A stretch of 21,252 bases of DNA. Origin: DSNY01 sp016861185. Lineage in GTDB: Bacteria > Pseudomonadota > Gammaproteobacteria > Burkholderiales > Burkholderiaceae_F. The notes under the pieces were generated by a model, which was not told the DNA's origin, made no database searches, and saw only the letters and a program-made list of their open reading frames with translations. Both the position numbers and the translations under genes were made by a program. How positions within the stretch are numbered: position 1 is the first letter of the stretch; the number at the start of each line of letters is the position of its first letter. The stretch spans positions 1 through 21,252 of the forward strand of contig SZOR01000070.1 in the NCBI GenBank assembly GCA_030263275.1, in the 5' to 3' direction. Shown here piece after piece: positions 7,541 through 16,478 of the stretch.

Positions 7541-7996
7541 ATGAACGAGGTTCATTCGTCCGGCAAGCTCGACGCGCAGGCGATCGCCGAAGCGGTGCGC
7601 CAGGGCATGTACGCGAAGGACCACGCGTCCAAGGGCCTCGGCATGCAGATCGAGGCGGTCGGCCCCGGCTACGCGCGGCTGACGATGACGGTGCGCCGGG
7701 ACATGCTCAACGGGTTCGCGATTTGTCACGGCGGCTTCATCACGACGCTCGCCGATTCGGCGTTCGCCTACGCGTGCAACAGCTACAACGCGCTGACCGT
7801 CGCTGCGGGCATCGTGGTCGACTTCGTCACGTCGGCGCACGAAGGCGACCGGCTGGTCGCCGAGGCGCGCGAGATCTCGCGCAGCGGCGCGACCGGCATC
7901 TACGACATCACCGTCACCAACCAGCACGGCAAGACGGTCGCTGTGATGCGGGGACGCTCGCACACGCTAAAAGGCAAACACGTGGTCGACCTCTAG
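7541..7996 (+). CDS. paaI: Hydroxyphenylacetyl-CoA thioesterase PaaI (hotdog fold)
   Basis: A 151-residue hotdog-fold thioesterase. The diagnostic motif HGGFITTLADSAFAYACN lies at residues 63-80, with HGG and the catalytic Asp72; a conserved VDFVTSAHEGDRLVAEA strand follows. It hydrolyses ring-hydroxylated phenylacetyl-CoA and other stalled thioesters, releasing CoA. It begins two bases after paaH and ends 20 bases before paaK, in the standard paaGHIK order. The start has no strong Shine-Dalgarno, consistent with coupling to paaH. Confidence 0.93.
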   Translation: MNEVHSSGKLDAQAIAEAVRQGMYAKDHASKGLGMQIEAVGPGYARLTMTVRRDMLNGFAICHGGFITTLADSAFAYACNSYNALTVAAGIVVDFVTSAHEGDRLVAEAREISRSGATGIYDITVTNQHGKTVAVMRGRSHTLKGKHVVDL

Positions 7997-8016
7997 GCCG
8001 GCCGGAAGGGACGCAC

Positions 8017-9330
<1,314 letters not shown>

Positions 9331-9335
9331 CGGTT

Positions 9336-9411
9336 TTCACCACCGAGACACAGAGAACACCGAGAAAAGCTTCCTTGTCGTTCTCTGTGCGCTCCGTGTC
9401 TCGGTGGTGAA
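9336..9411. repeat. 76-base palindromic repeat between paaK and paaA
   Basis: TTCACCACCGAGACAC (9336-9351) is perfectly complementary to 9396-9411, and CAGAGAA (9351-9357) to TTCTCTG (9381-9387) further in. The result is a long stem with an 8-base bulge. This motif is, to my knowledge, a widespread dispersed repeat of betaproteobacteria. It starts 5 bases after the paaK stop and ends 24 bases before the paaA start, leaving the paaA Shine-Dalgarno (CAGGAG, 9425-9430) outside the stem. It could protect upstream mRNA or cause partial termination between paaGHIK and paaABCDE. No T-run follows. Confidence 0.75.
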
Positions 9412-9435
9412 TGCACTCTCTCTGCAGGAGCGGGC

Positions 9436-10446
9436 ATGTACACGCAAGCGATCGATCTGCCGCAGGGCACGAAGGACGAGGCGGCGCGCGGGCCGCGGTC
9501 GTTGAAGGAGGCGGAGTACGAGGCCGAGTTCGACGCCAGGATCGCGCGCGGCGACTTCATCGAGCCGAAGGACTGGATGCCGGCCGGCTATCGCAAGACG
9601 CTGATCCGGCAGATCAGCCAGCACGCGCACAGCGAGATCGTCGGCATGCTGCCCGAGGGCAACTGGATCACGCGCGCGCCGACGCTCAAGCGCAAGTGCA
9701 TCCTGCTCGCCAAGGTGCAGGACGAAGGCGGCCACGGCATGTACCTGTACGCGGCGGCGGAGACGCTCGGCGTTTCGCGCGACGAACTGATCGAGGCGCT
9801 GCATTCCGGCAAGGCCAAGTATTCGTCGATCTTCAACTACCCGACCCTCACGTGGGCCGACATCGGCGTGATCGGCTGGCTCGTCGACGGCGCGGCGATC
9901 ATGAATCAGATCCCGTTGTGCCGCTGCTCGTACGGCCCGTACGCAAGGGCGATGATCCGCATCTGCAAGGAGGAGTCGTTTCACCAGCGCCAGGGTTACG
10001 ACCTGCTGCTGACGATGATGCGCGGGACCGACGAGCAGCGCGCGCTGGTGCAGGACGCGGTCAACCGCTGGTGGTGGCCCAGCCTGATGATGTTCGGCCC
10101 GCATGACTCGGAGTCGATGCACTCGGGCGACTCGATCAAGTGGGGCATCAAGCGGATCAGCAACGACGACCTGCGGCAGAAATTCGTCGACGCCACCGTG
10201 CCGCAGGCGAAGGTGCTGGGCGTCACGCTGCCCGATCCGGATCTGAAGTGGAACGAGCAGCGCGGCCACTGGGACTTCGGGAAGATCGACTGGGACGAGT
10301 TCTGGGCGGTCGTCAACGGCCACGGCCAGTGCAACCGCGACCGGCTCGCGGCGCGCGTCAAGGCCTGGGAGGACGGCGCCTGGGTGCGCGAAGCCGCGGT
10401 CGCCTACGCGGCCAAGCAGGCGCAGCGCGAAAGGAGGGCGGCGTGA
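9436..10446 (+). CDS. paaA: 1,2-phenylacetyl-CoA epoxidase catalytic subunit PaaA
   Basis: A 336-residue ferritin-like di-iron oxygenase subunit. Together with PaaC it forms the catalytic core that epoxidises the ring of phenylacetyl-CoA using O2 and electrons from PaaE. The two ExxH iron-ligand motifs are visible: Glu97-x-x-His100 in KVQDEGGHGMYL and Glu180-x-x-His183 in CKEESFHQRQGYD. Other conserved segments are SQHAHSEIVGMLPEGNWITR (61-80) and RWWWPSLMMFGPHDSES. The C-terminus is longer and more basic than the enterobacterial protein but within the family range. CAGGAG lies five bases before the ATG. The gap to paaB is unusually long (136 bases) and appears to contain an inserted element. 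Confidence 0.96.
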   Translation: MYTQAIDLPQGTKDEAARGPRSLKEAEYEAEFDARIARGDFIEPKDWMPAGYRKTLIRQISQHAHSEIVGMLPEGNWITRAPTLKRKCILLAKVQDEGGHGMYLYAAAETLGVSRDELIEALHSGKAKYSSIFNYPTLTWADIGVIGWLVDGAAIMNQIPLCRCSYGPYARAMIRICKEESFHQRQGYDLLLTMMRGTDEQRALVQDAVNRWWWPSLMMFGPHDSESMHSGDSIKWGIKRISNDDLRQKFVDATVPQAKVLGVTLPDPDLKWNEQRGHWDFGKIDWDEFWAVVNGHGQCNRDRLAARVKAWEDGAWVREAAVAYAAKQAQRERRAA

Positions 10447-10448
10447 GC

Positions 10449-10549
10449 GCAAGGCACGAAGCAGCGCCGCGGCAGGGGTTCCAAGGGGGCAGCCGCCCCC
10501 TTGCGTCCCGACCTTGCCTGGCGGCCATTCGCGCCACCGCAAGCCGCGC
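10449..10549. repeat. Putative small insertion with hairpin between paaA and paaB
   Basis: The 101 bases are bounded by the 7-base direct repeat CGTGAGC (10442-10448 and 10550-10556). They contain a perfect 9-bp hairpin, CAAGGGGGC (10482-10490) with its complement at 10495-10503 around AGCC. Removing the segment and one direct repeat would leave a normal gap of about 28 bases to paaB, whose AGGAG (10573-10577) is outside it. The insertion reading is an inference; the hairpin and direct repeat are directly visible. Confidence 0.5.
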
Positions 10550-10582
10550 CGTGAGCATTCTGGGAATTCGAAAGGAGCCGTG

Positions 10583-10876
10583 ATGTCAGCAGATCGCCGC
10601 GAATGGCCTTTGTGGGAAGTGTTCATCCGCGCCAAGGGCGGGCTCGACCACAAGCATTGCGGCAGCGTGCATGCGCCCGACGCGAAGATGGCGCTGCAGA
10701 ACGCGCGCGACGTGTATACGCGCCGGCTGGAAGGCGTGAGCATCTGGGTCGTGCGCGCCGACCAGATTCACGCCAGCGATCCCGACGCCAAGCCGGAGCT
10801 GTTCGACCCGGCCGAAGACAAGATCTACCGGCACCCGACCTTCTATCAGCTGCCGGAAGAAGTGAATCACATGTGA
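10583..10876 (+). CDS. paaB: 1,2-phenylacetyl-CoA epoxidase subunit PaaB
   Basis: A 97-residue structural subunit of the epoxidase that bridges PaaAC heterodimers in the complex. The sequence is the conserved family pattern: WPLWEVFIRAKGGLDHKHCG at residues 8-27, then the HAPDAKMALQNARDVYTRR helix, the SIWVVRADQI strand and YRHPTFYQLPEEVNHM at the C-terminus. The ATG has a strong AAAGGAG upstream. Its TGA overlaps a possible GTG start of paaC (GTGA at 10873-10876). Confidence 0.95.
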   Translation: MSADRREWPLWEVFIRAKGGLDHKHCGSVHAPDAKMALQNARDVYTRRLEGVSIWVVRADQIHASDPDAKPELFDPAEDKIYRHPTFYQLPEEVNHM

Positions 10877-10881
10877 CTGCG

Positions 10882-11655
10882 ATGACGACGACGACCGCGG
10901 CCGCCGGTGCCGCCCACCTCGACTACGTGCTGCGCCTCGGCGACAGCGCGCTCGTCCTCGGGCAGCGGCTGTCCGAGTGGTGCGGCCATGGTCCCGTGAT
11001 CGAGGAGGACATCGCGCTGACCAATACCGCGCTCGACCTGCTCGGGCAGGCGCGGCTGCTGCTGGCGCACGCGGGCCGGCTCGAAGGGCGCGAGCGCGAC
11101 GAAGACGCGCTCGCTTTCCTGCGACAGGAGCACGAGTACCGCAACCTCACGATCTGCGAACTGCCGAACGCCGACTTTGGCCGAACGATCCTGCGCAACT
11201 TCCTGTTCGCCGCGTTCCAGCTCCCGCTGTGGGAAGCGCTTTCGTCGTCGAGCGACGCGCAGCTTGCGGCGATCGCCGACAAAAGCGCCAAGGAAACGCG
11301 CTACCAGCTTCGGCACGCGGCCGACTGGACCGTTCGCCTCGGCGACGGCACGGAGGAGTCGCACGCGCGCATGCAGCGCGCGCTCGACGACCTGTGGCCG
11401 TACACGGCGGAGTTTTTCGCGCCCACCCCCGTCGATTCCGCCGTCGAAGCGGCCGGCATCGGTCCCGCGTGGTCGTCGCTCGCGCCGGCCTGGGAGCGCG
11501 TGGTGCTGCCGGTGCTCGAATCCGCCACGCTGACGGTACCGGCCCGCACGCCCTTCCTGTCGCGCGGCAAGGAGGGCCGTCATAGCGAGCATCTCGGCCA
11601 CCTGCTCGCGGAGATGCAGTACCTGCAGCGCACCTACCCGGGGGCGAAGTGGTGA
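10882..11655 (+). CDS. paaC: 1,2-phenylacetyl-CoA epoxidase subunit PaaC
   Basis: A 257-residue ferritin-like protein that pairs with PaaA but is catalytically silent. It shows the conserved YVLRLGDSALVLGQRLSEWC at residues 15-34, the IEEDIALTNTALDLLGQARL helix, LRQEHEYRN, and GHLLAEMQYLQRTYPGAKW at the end. The ATG at 10882 gives the more usual N-terminus. An in-frame GTG at 10873 overlapping the paaB stop would add three residues and cannot be excluded. Its TGA overlaps the paaD GTG (11652-11655), so the epoxidase genes are tightly coupled. Confidence 0.93.
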   Translation: MTTTTAAAGAAHLDYVLRLGDSALVLGQRLSEWCGHGPVIEEDIALTNTALDLLGQARLLLAHAGRLEGRERDEDALAFLRQEHEYRNLTICELPNADFGRTILRNFLFAAFQLPLWEALSSSSDAQLAAIADKSAKETRYQLRHAADWTVRLGDGTEESHARMQRALDDLWPYTAEFFAPTPVDSAVEAAGIGPAWSSLAPAWERVVLPVLESATLTVPARTPFLSRGKEGRHSEHLGHLLAEMQYLQRTYPGAKW

Positions 11656-12140
11656 GCATGACCGCCGAGCAGGCCTGGGAGGTGCTGGCGCGCGTGGCCG
11701 ATCCCGAGATCCCGGTGATCTCGGTGACGGAGCTCGGCATCGTGCGCGACGTACGCGCCGACGACGACACGGTCGAGGTCGTCGTCACGCCGACCTACTC
11801 CGGCTGCCCGGCGACCGAGGTCATCGAACAGTCGATCGCCGCCGCGCTGCGCGAAGCGGGCGCGCGCGACGTGCGCATCGAGACGCGACTCGCGCCGGCG
11901 TGGACGACCGACTGGATCGCGCCCGCGGCGCAGGAGAAGCTGCGCCGCTACGGCATCGCGCCGCCGGGCGCGTCCGCACGTGCGGACGAACAACCGCTCG
12001 CTTTCGTGCCGCGCGTCGACTGCCCGCTGTGCGGCAGCCGCAACACGGAGCGGCTGTCGCAGTTCGGCGCCACCGCGTGCAAGGCGCTGTACCGCTGCCG
12101 CGATTGCCGCGAACCGTTCGAATACTTCAAGCCCCTCTGA
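11652..12140 (+). CDS. paaD: PaaD, iron-sulfur/metal maturation protein of the phenylacetyl-CoA epoxidase
   Basis: A 162-residue protein with an N-terminal MIP18/DUF59 domain (DPEIPVISVTELGIVRDV at 18-35; TPTYSGCPATEVIE at 47-60, with the conserved Cys52) and a C-terminal zinc ribbon (CPLC at 124-127, CRDC at 149-152). The combination is specific to PaaD, thought to help assemble the metal centres of the epoxidase or of PaaE. The GTG at 11652 overlaps the paaC stop by GTGA; ATG 11658, two codons on, is an equally possible start. paaE follows after 10 bases. Confidence 0.92.
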   Translation: MSMTAEQAWEVLARVADPEIPVISVTELGIVRDVRADDDTVEVVVTPTYSGCPATEVIEQSIAAALREAGARDVRIETRLAPAWTTDWIAPAAQEKLRRYGIAPPGASARADEQPLAFVPRVDCPLCGSRNTERLSQFGATACKALYRCRDCREPFEYFKPL

Positions 12141-12150
12141 CCGCCGCGCG

Positions 12151-13218
12151 ATGACGCCGAAGTTCCATCCGCTCGCCATCGCCGAAGTGCGACGCGAAAC
12201 CACCGACGCAGTGAGCCTGCGCTTCGAGGTGCCGCCGGCGCTGGCCGACGACTACCGCTTCGTGCAGGGCCAGCACCTGAACCTGCGCGTGTTCTTCGAC
12301 GGCGAGGAGCTGCGGCGCTCGTACTCGATCTGCTCCGCGCCGGACGACGGCGAGCTGCGCGTGGCGATCAAGAAGGTGCCCGGCGGTCGCTTCTCGGCGT
12401 GGGCCGTCGAGCAGCTGAAGCCCGGCGACGTCGTCGACGTGATGACACCCGAGGGCCGCTTCTTCACGCCGCTCGACCCGCAGCACGCGAAGCACTACGT
12501 CGCGTTCGCCGCCGGCAGCGGCATTACGCCCATCCTGTCGCTCGCCCGCGCCACGCTCGCGCGCGAACCGAAGTCGCGCTTCACGCTGGTCTACGGCAAC
12601 CGGCGGCTGGCGAGCACGATGTTCCTGGAGTCGCTGTGGGCGCTGAAGGACCGGTATCTGCCGCGCTTCGAGCTGTACCACGTCTTTTCGCGCGAGGCGC
12701 AGGAGATCGATCTGTTCAACGGCCGCATCGACGCCGCCAAGGTGCACGCCTTCCTTGACGCGCTGATTCCGGCCGCGTCGGTCGACGAGGCCTTCGTCTG
12801 CGGTCCGGCGTCGATGATCGACGACGTGGAAAGCGCGCTGCTCGCCGCCCGCGTGCCGCGCGGGCACGTGCACGTCGAGCGCTTCGGCGTGCCCGGCGCG
12901 GCCGCCGCACCGCCGGTCGACGACGCCGAGGCCGCAGAGGCGCGCATCACGCTGCTGGTCGACGGCGTGCGGCGCGAAATCGAGTTTCACCGCGGCAGCC
13001 ATTCGATTCTCGACGCCGGCCGCGCCGCGGGCATCGACCTGCCTTTTTCCTGCAAAGGCGGCATGTGCAGCACGTGCCGCGCCAAGCTGCTCGAAGGCGA
13101 GGTGAAGATGGCCAAGAACTACGCGCTCGAGCCGCACGAGGTCGCGGCCGGCTACGTGCTGACCTGCCAGTCGTATCCGCTGACCGAGCGCGTGCTGATT
13201 TCGTTCGACGATCGATGA
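12151..13218 (+). CDS. paaE: 1,2-phenylacetyl-CoA epoxidase reductase subunit PaaE
   Basis: A 355-residue iron-sulfur flavoprotein that passes electrons from NADPH to the PaaAC di-iron site. The N-terminal FAD domain has RRSYSICS at 55-62. The NADP domain has AAGSGITPILS at 120-130 and the VCGPASMIDDV element at 216-226. The C-terminal plant-type [2Fe-2S] ferredoxin domain has Cys301, Cys306, Cys309 (CKGGMCSTC) and Cys339 (LTCQSYP). All cluster ligands are present. Its stop overlaps the next regulator gene by ATGA (13215-13218), placing the regulator in the operon. Confidence 0.96.
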   Translation: MTPKFHPLAIAEVRRETTDAVSLRFEVPPALADDYRFVQGQHLNLRVFFDGEELRRSYSICSAPDDGELRVAIKKVPGGRFSAWAVEQLKPGDVVDVMTPEGRFFTPLDPQHAKHYVAFAAGSGITPILSLARATLAREPKSRFTLVYGNRRLASTMFLESLWALKDRYLPRFELYHVFSREAQEIDLFNGRIDAAKVHAFLDALIPAASVDEAFVCGPASMIDDVESALLAARVPRGHVHVERFGVPGAAAAPPVDDAEAAEARITLLVDGVRREIEFHRGSHSILDAGRAAGIDLPFSCKGGMCSTCRAKLLEGEVKMAKNYALEPHEVAAGYVLTCQSYPLTERVLISFDDR

Positions 13219-13883
13219 GCCGCACGCGTTCGCCGACCTTCGAGCAGCAGCGCGACGCGATCCGCGCGTCGGCGGCGAGGCTGTTCGCGCGCAACGGCTA
13301 TCCGGTCAGTTCGATCGCCGAACTGGCGCGCGCCTGCGGCGTGTCGAAGGCACTGCTGTACCACTACTACCGCGACAAGGAGCAGTTGCTGTTCGACATC
13401 GCCGACCGTTACCTGGACGGGCTGCTCGCGATCCTCGCCGAGGTCGACGCGCAGCCGCTCGCGCCGGCGGCCAAGCTGCGGCGGCTGATCGAGCGTTTCA
13501 TGGCCGCGTACGAGGATGCCGCCGCCTACCACCGCGTGCTGGTGCAGGACGTCAAGTACCTGAAGGCGGCGCACCGCAACCTGGTCAACGCCAAGCAGCG
13601 CCGCGTCGTTCAGGCGTACGCGGACGCCGTCGCGGCGGCCGCGCCGCAACTGGCCGGCGATGCGCTGCTCAAGCCCGTGACGATGACGCTATTCGGCATG
13701 ATCAACTGGACCTTCACGTGGCTCAAGGACGACGGTCCGGTGCGGCATGCCGACATGGCGCCGGTGGTCGCGGATCTGTTCCTGCGCGGGGTGGGCGCGG
13801 TGCGCCCGCTGCAGCCGGGGCGCGCGGCCGGTGCGCGCCGCGCGGCGAAGCCGGCCGCCCGTCAGGTCCGCGAGGCGGCATGA
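13215..13883 (+). CDS. paaR: TetR-family regulator, probable phenylacetate repressor PaaR
   Basis: A 222-residue TetR protein. The N-terminal helix-turn-helix lies at about residues 31-51 (VSSIAELARACGVSKALLYH, then YYRDKEQLLFDI), followed by an all-helical ligand-binding domain. The C-terminal tail is Ala/Arg-rich and probably disordered. In betaproteobacteria phenylacetate catabolism is commonly controlled by a TetR-type PaaR that responds to phenylacetyl-CoA, unlike the GntR-type PaaX of enterobacteria. Position at the end of paaABCDE, overlapping paaE by ATGA, supports that role and implies that the repressor is made with the operon it controls. The candidate operator is at 5117-5132. The effector is inferred from the family. 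Confidence 0.82.
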   Translation: MSRTRSPTFEQQRDAIRASAARLFARNGYPVSSIAELARACGVSKALLYHYYRDKEQLLFDIADRYLDGLLAILAEVDAQPLAPAAKLRRLIERFMAAYEDAAAYHRVLVQDVKYLKAAHRNLVNAKQRRVVQAYADAVAAAAPQLAGDALLKPVTMTLFGMINWTFTWLKDDGPVRHADMAPVVADLFLRGVGAVRPLQPGRAAGARRAAKPAARQVREAA

Positions 13884-13940
13884 GGACGGTTCCGCGCGAA
13901 GCGATGCGCTGCCGCCGTAAGGTGCTGCCTGCGGGATCGT

Positions 13941-13970
13941 CCCCGCTTGCGTGCGGGGCCGAAGTTTTTT
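13941..13970 (+). terminator. Possible Rho-independent terminator after paaR
   Basis: CCCCGC (13941-13946) pairs with GCGGGG (13953-13958) around a 6-base loop; after CCGAAG comes a run of six T (13965-13970). The stem is short and the T-run starts six bases after it, so strength is uncertain. A second small hairpin (13977-13983 with 13987-13993) follows. It sits 57 bases after the paaR stop, in the 214-base gap before the ABC transporter. The rest of that gap should hold the transporter promoter, but I see no clear operator there. Confidence 0.45.
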
Positions 13971-14097
13971 CTGATACCGCAAAGCTTTTGCGGGCGCAGT
14001 CTGCTCTTATCTGTTCACAGCCCGACCGCGGGGTGAAGTCGGCACCCTGAATCGACGGTTCCCAGTTCCGACGGTCCGAAGAAAGACGAGGAGACCC

Positions 14098-15258
14098 ATG
14101 AAACTGCATTTGAAACTGCTGGCGGCGATGCTCGCGCCGATGGCCGCGTTGGGCACGACCCAGGTCGCGGCCCAGGACATCAAGGTCGGCGTCACGTTGT
14201 CGGCGACCGGTCCGGCGGCCTCTCTCGGCATTCCCGAGCGCAACACCTTCGCGCTGATGCCGCAGACGATCGGCGGGCGCAAGGTCCAGTACATCGTGCT
14301 CGACGATGCGTCCGACACGACGACTGCGGTCAAGAACACACGCAAGCTGATCAGCGAGGACAGGGTCGACGTCGTGATCGGCTCGACCGTGACGCCGAAC
14401 TCGCTGGCGATGATCGACGTCGCCGCCGAGGCCGAGACGCCGATGATTTCGATGGCGGCGTCCAGCCGGATCGTCGAGCCGGTCGACGCCAAGCGCCGCT
14501 GGGTCTTCAAGACGCCGCAGAACGACCAGCAGATGGCGGTCGTGATCGTCGGGCACATGCTGGCGAAGGGCATCAAGACGGTCGGCTTCATCGGCTTCGC
14601 CGACGCCTACGGCGAGGGCTGGTGGAACGAGTTCTCCAAGATCGCCGAAGCGCGCGGGCTGAAGATCCTCGCGAGCGAGCGCTATCAGCGCACCGACACA
14701 TCGGTGACCGGGCAGATCCTGAAGATCATGTCGGCCAACCCGGACGCGGTGCTGATCGCAGGCAGCGGTACGCCGGCGGCGCTGCCGCAGAAGACGCTGA
14801 AGGAGCGCGGCTACAAGGGCCAGATCTATCAGACGCACGGCGTGGCCAACCGCGACTTCCTGCGCGTGTGCGGCAAGGACTGCGAAGGAACCTGGCTGCC
14901 CGCCGGCCCGGTGCTCGTCGCCGATCAGTTGCCTGCCGATCACCCGGTGAAGAAGTCCGCGACAACATACGTGCAGGCGTACGAGAAGGTGCACGGCAAG
15001 GACAGCGTGTCGACCTTCGGCGCGCACGCGTGGGACGCCGGCATTCTGCTGCAGGCCGCCGTGCCGGTCGCATTGAAGAAGGCCCAGCCCGGCACCAAGG
15101 AGTTCCGCGCCGCGCTGCGCGACGCGCTCGAAGGCGTCAAGAACGCCGCCGGCGCGCACGGCATCTTCAACATGTCGCCGACCGACCATCTCGGCCTCGA
15201 CCAGCGCGCTGCGGTGATGGTGCAGATCGTCAACGGGGCGTGGGTGCTGCAGAAGTGA
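14098..15258 (+). CDS. ABC transporter substrate-binding protein, LivK-like, probable aromatic-acid uptake
   Basis: A 386-residue periplasmic binding protein (type I fold, leucine/aromatic-acid family). The signal peptide spans residues 1 to about 25 (MKLHLKLLAA start, Ala-rich core, cleavage near VAAQ|D). The mature start IKVGVTLSATGPAASLG is the family hallmark; DASDTTTAVKNTRKLI and STVTPNSLAM form the first lobe of the binding site, and GFADAYGEGWWNEF lies in the second lobe. A close Cys258/Cys262 pair may form a disulfide. GAGGAG lies four bases before the ATG. Directly downstream are both permease parts and both ATPases. Adjacency to the paa genes suggests phenylacetate or a related aromatic acid rather than leucine, but ligand specificity cannot be read from the sequence. 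Confidence 0.88.
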   Translation: MKLHLKLLAAMLAPMAALGTTQVAAQDIKVGVTLSATGPAASLGIPERNTFALMPQTIGGRKVQYIVLDDASDTTTAVKNTRKLISEDRVDVVIGSTVTPNSLAMIDVAAEAETPMISMAASSRIVEPVDAKRRWVFKTPQNDQQMAVVIVGHMLAKGIKTVGFIGFADAYGEGWWNEFSKIAEARGLKILASERYQRTDTSVTGQILKIMSANPDAVLIAGSGTPAALPQKTLKERGYKGQIYQTHGVANRDFLRVCGKDCEGTWLPAGPVLVADQLPADHPVKKSATTYVQAYEKVHGKDSVSTFGAHAWDAGILLQAAVPVALKKAQPGTKEFRAALRDALEGVKNAAGAHGIFNMSPTDHLGLDQRAAVMVQIVNGAWVLQK

Positions 15259-15263
15259 TTTGA

Positions 15264-15432
15264 GGATTGCGGAGCGCGGATTGCGGATTGCGTTTTCGTT
15301 TTCCGGGTTCGCGCCACCGCAGCCGCAGAACGGGCGAGCGTTGGCCCCGGCAGGGCTCGCCGACCTGCGCCGCGCCGGCTGACCAAGCGGAAGTCCGCCG
15401 CAAGCCCACCCGCACTCCGCACTCCGCAATCC
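15264..15432. repeat. 169-base inverted-repeat element between binding-protein and permease genes
   Basis: The left arm at 15264-15285 (GGATTGCGGAGCGCGGATTG followed by CG) is inverted at 15411-15432 with two mismatches in 22. The left side also repeats GCGGATT in tandem (15276-15291). The arms enclose about 125 GC-rich bases. The element fills nearly the whole 182-base gap, starting 6 bases after the stop of the binding-protein gene and ending 8 bases before the permease ATG. Confidence 0.65.
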
Positions 15433-15440
15433 GACCCGCG

Positions 15441-16478
15441 ATGGACTTCCAGATCGCCCTGATCCTCGGGCAGGACGGCGTGACCAACGGCGCGATCTAC
15501 GCGCTGCTCGCGCTCGCGCTCGTGCTGGCGTTCGCCGTCACACGCGTGATCTTCATCCCGCAGGGCGAATTCGTCGCCTACGGCGCGTTGACGCTGGTGG
15601 CGCTGCAGGCGGGCAGGTTGCCGGGCACGCTGTGGCTGCTGCTCGCGGCCGGCACGCTGGTCGCCCTGATCGACGGCTTCGACGCGCTGCGCACGCGCAC
15701 CTGGGGCCGCCTGCCGGGCATCGCCGCGTGGAACCTCGGGCTGCCGCTCGCGCTGTGGGGTCTGCTCGCCGCGGTGCCGATGGGCGGCGCGCCGATGCCG
15801 CTGCAGATCCTGCTCGCCCTCGCGGTCGTCGTTCCGCTCGGGCCGATGATCTACCGGCTCGCCTACCAGCCGCTCGCGGAGGCTTCGGTGCTCGTGCTGC
15901 TCATCGTTTCCGTCGCGGTGCACCTGGTGATGGTCGGGCTCGGGCTGCTCGTGTTCGGCGCCGAGGGCTCGCGCACGCCGCCGTTCTCCGACGGGCGTTT
16001 CGATTTCGCCGGCATGACGGTGACGGCGCAGACGATCTGGGTGATCGTCTGTTCGCTCGCGCTGATCGTGGCGCTGAACCTGCTGTTCGAGCGCACGCTG
16101 TACGGCAAGGCCTTGCGGGCGACGGCGGTCAACCGCAACGGGGCGCGGCTGATGGGCATTCCGACCGCGCTCGCCGGGCGCCTGACCTTTCTTCTGTGCG
16201 CGCTGATCGGCGCCGCTTCCGGCGTGCTGATCGCGCCGATCACGACGATCTACTACGACACGGGCTTCCTGATCGGGCTGAAGGGCTTCGTCGGCGCGAT
16301 CATCGGCGGACTCGTCAGCTATCCGGTCGCCGCGGTCGGCGCGGTGCTGGTGGGGTTGCTCGAGTCGTATTCGTCGTTCTGGGCGAGCGCGTACAAGGAG
16401 GTGATCGTCTTCACGCTGATCATCCCGGTGTTGCTGTGGCGCTCGCTGCGCGCGCATCACGTCGAGGAAGAAGAATGA
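15441..16478 (+). CDS. Branched-chain-amino-acid-type ABC transporter permease, LivH family
   Basis: A 345-residue integral membrane protein with about eight hydrophobic segments. It has the LivH-type N-terminus (MDFQIALILGQDGVTNGAIY at 1-20), the EAA-like cytoplasmic loop ALRATAVNRNGARLMGIPTA and the C-terminal GLKGFVGAIIGGLVSYPVAA. A soluble insertion around DGFDALRTRTWGRLPG separates the early segments, as in permeases of this subfamily. With the LivM half of the next large gene it would form the transmembrane pore. No Shine-Dalgarno is visible because a repeat arm ends 8 bases before the ATG, yet MDFQ is the expected start. Its stop overlaps a 25-codon ORF by ATGA at 16475-16478. Confidence 0.9.
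   Translation: MDFQIALILGQDGVTNGAIYALLALALVLAFAVTRVIFIPQGEFVAYGALTLVALQAGRLPGTLWLLLAAGTLVALIDGFDALRTRTWGRLPGIAAWNLGLPLALWGLLAAVPMGGAPMPLQILLALAVVVPLGPMIYRLAYQPLAEASVLVLLIVSVAVHLVMVGLGLLVFGAEGSRTPPFSDGRFDFAGMTVTAQTIWVIVCSLALIVALNLLFERTLYGKALRATAVNRNGARLMGIPTALAGRLTFLLCALIGAASGVLIAPITTIYYDTGFLIGLKGFVGAIIGGLVSYPVAAVGAVLVGLLESYSSFWASAYKEVIVFTLIIPVLLWRSLRAHHVEEEE

Noticed and set aside
14020..14096. Possible operator before the binding-protein gene (CCGAC with GTCGG, and repeated CGACGGT)
   Set aside because: The half-sites are short, widely spaced, and expected by chance at this base composition. They do not match the 5117-5132 palindrome.
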